Shown here piece after piece: positions 6,999 to 11,341 of a DNA stretch of 11,341 nucleotides. Numbering within the stretch: position 1 is the first letter of the stretch; every line of letters begins with the position of its first letter. Source of the DNA: Candidatus Thalassarchaeaceae archaeon. GTDB lineage: Archaea > Thermoplasmatota > Poseidoniia > Poseidoniales > Thalassarchaeaceae. The notes under the pieces are model-generated. The model worked only from the letters and a program-made list of their open reading frames with translations, ran no database searches and was not told where the DNA came from. Where the stretch lies: assembly GCA_030747885.1 (NCBI GenBank), contig JASLJW010000116.1:1-11341 (forward strand), read 5' to 3'. Both the position numbers and the translations under genes were made by a program.

Positions 6999-9233
6999 AT
7001 GGAGGGCCTACTGTCTCAAGCAGGTCGGCAAATTCATCGCAGAAGGTCGTGGGTCTTCGCTATTGCAATCGCATCGGTTGTATGTTCAGTGTTATTGATA
7101 GCCCAAGGTAACGATTTCGACGATGGAAATTCTCCACCTTCATCAATAGAGTCTGGAAAAGCCCTCGAACTCGTCAACCAAGAACTTCCTGTTGTTTCAC
7201 AGAACAGCGTAACGTACATTTTTTCTCATAATACATTGTTTTGGAATGATACTGAGTTTGAACAAGGAGTAAGGGGGGCATTAGAGGGACTGGACGAAAT
7301 CACCCTTGGTATTCTAGGGGTTAGCATGGCATACGACAATCCTGACGACTCATCTCACTTAGCTAGGCATGTATCCAATGATGGCCACCATGTTGCTGTT
7401 TTCGTGGAATTTAATGGTACAGAGGAAGAGATCGAAGAGGAAGTAGAGAATATCAAGAGTGCTGTAGAGAGTGCAGACTTCGAGATTTTGGTGACGGGAA
7501 ACTTAGTCATTAACTCAGACTTCGATCAATTATTGGAAGCAGACCAAATTAGAGCAGAAATAATCGGAATTCCAATTTCCATTATAATTCTCTTATTCGT
7601 CTTTGGGACATTAACAGCATCGATTTTACCCATCGCTGTCGCTGGATGTATGTTCCCCCTTGCTACTGGCTTGGCCTTCTTCGTCTCGAAATATTTCTCC
7701 ATGACTCAATACTCGATTTCAATGATTTCACTAATTGGAATTGCAGTATCGATAGATTACAGCCTTTTCATGATTAGTAGATTCCGGGAAGAGATCGACA
7801 AAGGACAGAGTGTTGAGGACTCCATAGCCACGATGATGAGCACCGCTGGCCGAGCAATTCTCTTCTCAGGTGCGACAGTCGCAGTGGGACTCTGCAGCCT
7901 CTTCTATTTCACAGCCACTCACATGCCATCGATGGCGATGGGAGCTTTCCTAGCAGTCCTAGGTTCCCTTCTTTACTCAATGACCCTACTTCCAGCACTT
8001 TTGTCTCTAGTGGGGAAAGGGATTAATCGATTCCCCGTGCCAATTCCTGGCGCGAATAGAAAGTCGGACTTTTGGGAACGCTTCTCCACTCGAGTAATGG
8101 AGAATCCTGTTAGATGGCTGGCTCCTGCTATGATATTTTTACTATTGTTGGGCGCCCCATTCTTGAATGTGCAATTGAATGCTGGTGGTCTTGAGACATT
8201 GCCCCCAGAACTGGAATCTAGGCGCGCTTACGAACTATTAGAGGATGAATTCCCGGCTTTCACCGCATCTTTGGTGCCTTTAGTAGTGGTATTTGAGGAT
8301 GGACAGGACCCCTTTTCGAAGTCATTGGCTGCTGATATTACTGAAGTATGTGAGGAGGTTAGAGGTGTGGAAGGCGTGATTAGTGTAGAACATCCTTTGT
8401 GTATGCCAGGACTTTTCGATGTAACCATTGAACAGTGGCCAATCGAAGCTCAGGTTGCTTGGTCGACCACAGTCTCAGACTCGGTGGCAATGATCAATAT
8501 CGCCATTGAGTATGGGTCTGGAACGGACGAGGCGGAGCAACTAATCAAAGACATACGAAAATTCACTGGAGAGAGTGATGAAGAGATCTTGGTTGGTAGT
8601 TGGACTTCGTACGAGGTCGACATGAAGGAACACCTCAAGGAGAGGATACCCACTGTTTTGCTATTCGTTCTCATCGTGACGATGGTTCTAGTATGGTTCC
8701 AAGTGAAGTCAGTCCTCGTTCCCATCAAGGCTATTTTGATGAACATCCTATCTATTTCCGCTTCGTTTGGTCTGATTGTAGTAGTCTTCCAAGAAGGCCT
8801 CTTGTCTGACGTTCTAAATTTCACACCTCAACCACTAGATCTAATGGTACCTCCACTTGTATTTGGCATCGCCTTTGGACTATCTATGGACTATGAGGTG
8901 CTCATGCTTTCCCGAATTCATGAATCTTGGTTGGAGACGGAGGATAATACCCGCGCTGTCTCAGAGGGGCTACAAGCGTCTGGGAGGCTGATTACTGGGG
9001 CAGCAGCCATCATGATTGCAGTTTTCTCTGGATTCATTTTCGCTGATGTATTGATAATCAAGTCAATCGGCTTCGCTTTGACTGTAGCGGTTTTAGTAGA
9101 CGCGACCATTGTAAGAGCCATTGTTGTACCATCAACTATGCGTTTGATGGGGAGCTTAAACTGGTGGGCTCCATCCTTCCTTCAAATCAATAATAACAAT
9201 TGGATTCATGACCCATCCACATCTGAGGAATAA
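6999..9233 (+). CDS. MMPL-family (RND superfamily) transporter
   Basis: Predicted integral membrane exporter, energised by proton or ion flux, of the MmpL/HpnN-like branch of RND transporters, which usually move lipids or hydrophobic compounds. The protein has the internal two-fold layout. TM1 (about 17-35) is followed by a large extracytoplasmic loop (36-185) with an acidic patch near 141-150. A cluster of TM segments (186-337) comes next, then one more near 371-388, a second loop (390-548), and a last TM cluster (549-717). GIAVSIDYSLFMISRF (Asp253-Tyr254) and GIAFGLSMDYEVLMLSRI (Asp631-Tyr632) are the paired Asp-Tyr motifs that carry the proton path in MmpL proteins. Length of 744 is normal. 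ATG 6999 precedes TM1 by a short basic stretch. Codon choice differs from the upstream genes (far more GAG and TTC). The stop directly abuts the stop of the convergent gene. Cargo is unknown. Confidence 0.93.
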   Translation: MEGLLSQAGRQIHRRRSWVFAIAIASVVCSVLLIAQGNDFDDGNSPPSSIESGKALELVNQELPVVSQNSVTYIFSHNTLFWNDTEFEQGVRGALEGLDEITLGILGVSMAYDNPDDSSHLARHVSNDGHHVAVFVEFNGTEEEIEEEVENIKSAVESADFEILVTGNLVINSDFDQLLEADQIRAEIIGIPISIIILLFVFGTLTASILPIAVAGCMFPLATGLAFFVSKYFSMTQYSISMISLIGIAVSIDYSLFMISRFREEIDKGQSVEDSIATMMSTAGRAILFSGATVAVGLCSLFYFTATHMPSMAMGAFLAVLGSLLYSMTLLPALLSLVGKGINRFPVPIPGANRKSDFWERFSTRVMENPVRWLAPAMIFLLLLGAPFLNVQLNAGGLETLPPELESRRAYELLEDEFPAFTASLVPLVVVFEDGQDPFSKSLAADITEVCEEVRGVEGVISVEHPLCMPGLFDVTIEQWPIEAQVAWSTTVSDSVAMINIAIEYGSGTDEAEQLIKDIRKFTGESDEEILVGSWTSYEVDMKEHLKERIPTVLLFVLIVTMVLVWFQVKSVLVPIKAILMNILSISASFGLIVVVFQEGLLSDVLNFTPQPLDLMVPPLVFGIAFGLSMDYEVLMLSRIHESWLETEDNTRAVSEGLQASGRLITGAAAIMIAVFSGFIFADVLIIKSIGFALTVAVLVDATIVRAIVVPSTMRLMGSLNWWAPSFLQINNNNWIHDPSTSEE

Positions 9234-10679
9234 TCAACAAAGATCAGATCCCAACTCTTCCAATAACATTAGCAATTCCACATCATCAGGCATATGCACA
9301 ATCGCTTGTTGGGCTGCAAAGAATGCAGCACGAGTATTTCTTTGCATCAAATGAGCCCGAGCCATATTTGACCACGGATGCCCTGGACTCAACGATCTTT
9401 CAGTATTTATCGCAGCCCTAAACCAAGACATCGCCTCCTCTACCTTTCTATTTGCCAATAATAACGCCCCAATATCATTCCAAGGATCGCCTAGTTGCGA
9501 ATCACACTCAATCGCTCTCCTACACCATGCCATTGCTTCCTCTTCATCTCCACGAATTCCAAAAGTCCAACCAATCATTGTTGCAGATTCTGCAGACGGC
9601 CGTAAATTGAAAGAAGCACCAAAATGTTCAGCTGCATAATCAAACATCCCAATATTTTGCATTACATTTCCCATCCTAAAGAGCCGATCAGCCATTACAA
9701 CATCAAGATCGTTTGAATCAGTTCCAATCCCCATTGAAACCCACAACTGGTCCATTGCTTCTAACAACCTTACAGGTCCAGCCCGATCTCTCAATGAATG
9801 ATCTCCCAAACCAATCCACGAATTTTCTCGACAACCCTCTCCAATTTCTGCTCTTAATTGTAAATCAGAAAGCCCACCATTGGACGGGGTTCCAGAAATA
9901 CTTCTGAATGTACGAGGGTCTAATTCATCAGCAGCCCACATTGTTACTGATTCAACATGCAACCCACCCTCTTCATCAGGAGTAACGGCTCGAATCATTG
10001 ACGCCCCCTCTGGGCCCACAGAAACCACCCCCACACCTCGATGACTTAGCCGGCGTAACAACCGCCTCGGAAGCTCCTGACAAGCTCCAGTAACGAGGAT
10101 ACGGTCCCAAGACTCTCCACCAGCCTCTATTTCAGAAATTTTTACCCGTTCAACACCATGGAATTCTACGTGACAATCAAGATTGAGAGCTACGATATCC
10201 AACCCCCTTTCTTTCCAATTTTCTTGGAGAAATTCTCTTCTCTCTTCATCTGCTTCTATGATATGAATTTCAGATGCCCCCAGGCGTAGGATTAATTCAG
10301 TCCACCAATTTCCTCTAGGGCCAACCAATAGTACCTTGACATTTTTTTCCATTTGCATCAATTGCATAATTTGAACAGTCTCGTAATGACTAGGCAATAG
10401 CGCCCCCCGTTCATCAGCATACTTCCACCAAGGAAGAGTCAATGCAGAAGAGGCTAAGCAAGGGATTCCCAACCCCTTCGGTAAAGGCCAAAGAGCCAAA
10501 TCTCTACTTGATGCCATCATTGCATGTTGAACTTGCACATCTATGAGAATCCCATTTTCCACCATTCGTTCAATCACAACCCCCTCACTAGGGAGAAGCG
10601 GCTCTTCACTACATTTTGGTAGAGACATTAGATCACAATCAGACTCATCCGATTCATCCCAATTTGATGCCACGTACAC
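9234..10679 (-). CDS. PIMT-like methyltransferase domain fused to C-terminal TPR repeats
   Basis: Residues about 34-225 follow the protein-L-isoaspartate O-methyltransferase fold: an N-terminal ERMVENGILIDVQVQHAM helix, then LLPSHYETVQIM (Ser97 where PIMT has its active-site Ser), then LLVGPRGNWW (116-125) in place of SAM motif I, then IHIIEADEERREFL, then WDRILVTGACQELPRRLLRRL (191-211) and GVVSVG. Motif I keeps two glycines, but the usual GTGSGY is lost, so methyl transfer is uncertain. Residues about 252-330 show no recognised domain. Residues about 330-467 hold three to four TPR-like helical pairs (for example DPWNDIGALLLANRKVEEAMSWFRAA, in parts). The role may be protein-damage sensing or repair on partner proteins bound by the TPRs; this is inference. 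The start shown is GTG 10679; ATG 10628 would remove a 17-residue acidic leader and keep the whole domain. Confidence 0.78.
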   Translation of the reverse strand: MYVASNWDESDESDCDLMSLPKCSEEPLLPSEGVVIERMVENGILIDVQVQHAMMASSRDLALWPLPKGLGIPCLASSALTLPWWKYADERGALLPSHYETVQIMQLMQMEKNVKVLLVGPRGNWWTELILRLGASEIHIIEADEERREFLQENWKERGLDIVALNLDCHVEFHGVERVKISEIEAGGESWDRILVTGACQELPRRLLRRLSHRGVGVVSVGPEGASMIRAVTPDEEGGLHVESVTMWAADELDPRTFRSISGTPSNGGLSDLQLRAEIGEGCRENSWIGLGDHSLRDRAGPVRLLEAMDQLWVSMGIGTDSNDLDVVMADRLFRMGNVMQNIGMFDYAAEHFGASFNLRPSAESATMIGWTFGIRGDEEEAMAWCRRAIECDSQLGDPWNDIGALLLANRKVEEAMSWFRAAINTERSLSPGHPWSNMARAHLMQRNTRAAFFAAQQAIVHMPDDVELLMLLEELGSDLC

Positions 10680-10712
10680 AATTTTGTTAGGAAGGCCTTG
10701 AACTCAACTGGT

Positions 10713-10735
10713 AATCAACTCTGAAGAGTTTGATT
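10713..10735. repeat. Imperfect inverted repeat between the HAD and PIMT-TPR genes
   Basis: AATCAACTCT (10713-10722) and AGAGTTTGATT (10725-10735) are complementary arms with one unpaired T and a 2-bp centre. The dyad lies in the 71-bp gap downstream of the HAD stop and 34 bp or more upstream of the PIMT-TPR start. It could be an operator for the downstream gene or an RNA hairpin ending the upstream transcript. There is no T tract behind it on the - strand, and the tight centre argues for a protein-binding dyad rather than a stable hairpin. Confidence 0.4.
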
Positions 10736-10750
10736 TTCAACCAGAATAAT

Positions 10751-11341
10751 TTACGCCAAATCACGCAATAAATCATCTACAGATTCAACTACAACATCAG
10801 GATTTTGTGGCCCCTTTTCCACATCATCAATTGTTGCTTCCCCTGATAGAACCAAGACGCCGACAACCCCTGCCCTTTCAGCCATTTCAAGATCAGTGTA
10901 AGTTCTGTCCCCAATCATTGCACATTCACTGGGCTTCAACCCCAACTCCTCTATTTTATGCAAAATCATTCCAGCATTTGGTTTACCACAAATGTGAGTT
11001 GGTTTTACTCCACACGTCGCTTCAAATAATGATAGGTATGCCCCAACATCTGGCAACCCCCCATCTGGTGACGGGCAAACAATATCTGGATGAGATGCAA
11101 CCAATGGGACGCCATTATGTAGATGGATTGATGCAGTTTTCAACTTATCATAACTAATTTCAGTATCATATCCAAGCACAACGTATTGTGGCTGACTACT
11201 ACGTGTTTCAATTCCAACATTTTCAAGCATTGACCTCATACCTTCAGTACCTACAAGATATGTTTTTTCAATCCCCTCTTTCGTTAACCAAGAGAGTAAA
11301 TCATGGGTTGAAAGCAACACATCATCTGCTTCAGCAGAGAT
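10751..11341 (-). CDS. HAD superfamily phosphatase, subfamily IIA (NagD/phosphoglycolate phosphatase-like), 5' end outside window
   Basis: C-terminal part, about 196 residues, of a cytoplasmic HAD-IIA hydrolase that removes phosphate from a small molecule such as a sugar phosphate, phosphoglycolate or nucleotide. The frame stays open to the window edge (residues I-S-A-E-A-D-D before the GTG at 11320), and ISAEADDVLLSTHDLL corresponds to the family segment that follows the catalytic core. The true start, with the nucleophile DxDGT motif and the TNN motif, therefore lies beyond 11341. Visible features are the cap domain (YVVLGYDTEISYDKL, HNGVPLVASHPD), the motif III Lys in CGKPN, and motif IV MIGDRTYTDLEMAERAG with the Mg-binding acidic residues, then the VLVLSG strand. 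It precedes the PIMT-TPR gene on the same strand by 71 bp. The internal GTG 11320 should not be taken as the real start. The exact substrate is unknown. Confidence 0.88.
   Translation of the reverse strand: MSAEADDVLLSTHDLLSWLTKEGIEKTYLVGTEGMRSMLENVGIETRSSQPQYVVLGYDTEISYDKLKTASIHLHNGVPLVASHPDIVCPSPDGGLPDVGAYLSLFEATCGVKPTHICGKPNAGMILHKIEELGLKPSECAMIGDRTYTDLEMAERAGVVGVLVLSGEATIDDVEKGPQNPDVVVESVDDLLRDLA

Noticed and set aside
8450..8824. 124-residue - strand ORF opposite the transporter gene
   Set aside because: It lies fully within the well-supported MMPL coding sequence and shows no domain signature; it is a shadow frame.
11318..11320. GTG as the start of the HAD phosphatase gene
   Set aside because: The frame continues open to the window edge and the required nucleophile motif is missing downstream of it, so the gene is truncated by the window.

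Overview
The window looks like a piece of an archaeal genome, most plausibly a Marine Group II euryarchaeon (Poseidoniales) or a close relative. This is inferred from several signs: AT-rich DNA with GAA/AAT/ATT-rich codon use, two secreted lipoproteins that share a short signal peptide ending in S-G-C-F-G, TATA-like boxes rather than bacterial -35/-10 promoters, few clear Shine-Dalgarno sites, and very tight gene packing. No rRNA, tRNA, CRISPR array, insertion sequence or attachment site was recognised. The lineage cannot be proved from the sequence alone.

Layout. Positions 1-171 hold no supported gene, only a candidate promoter. A left-handed beta-helix N-acetyltransferase of the WlbB/WbpD type (+, 172-627) converges on a Gfo/Idh/MocA sugar dehydrogenase of the WlbA/WbpB type (-, 631-1641). 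From 1757 to 9233 everything is on the + strand: a lipoprotein with an asparagine-rich, sequon-dense repeat linker and a PI-PLC-X-like phosphodiesterase domain; a lipoprotein of the S15/CocE alpha/beta-hydrolase family; a GT4 glycosyltransferase; a SAM-dependent methyltransferase; and a 744-residue MMPL/RND transporter. The - strand then carries a PIMT-like methyltransferase fused to TPR repeats (9234-10679) and the C-terminal part of a HAD-IIA phosphatase (10751 to the window edge).

How they may work together. The first two enzymes are the two family types that act in making acetamido-amino-uronic nucleotide sugars for surface glycans. The GT4 enzyme and the adjacent methyltransferase could use or decorate such sugars. 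The two lipoproteins would sit on the outer face of the cell membrane, and one has at least eight N-X-T sequons within about 50 residues, which makes it a plausible glycosylation target. This linkage is inferred from co-location and motifs. The MMPL transporter, the PIMT-TPR protein and the HAD phosphatase have no demonstrated tie to it.

The most notable observations are the sequon-repeat linker, the common upstream element and signal peptide shared by the two lipoprotein genes, the plant/fungal-like PLC-X subfamily member in an apparent archaeon, the PIMT-TPR fusion with an eroded SAM motif, and two convergent gene pairs with 0-3 bp between their stop codons.
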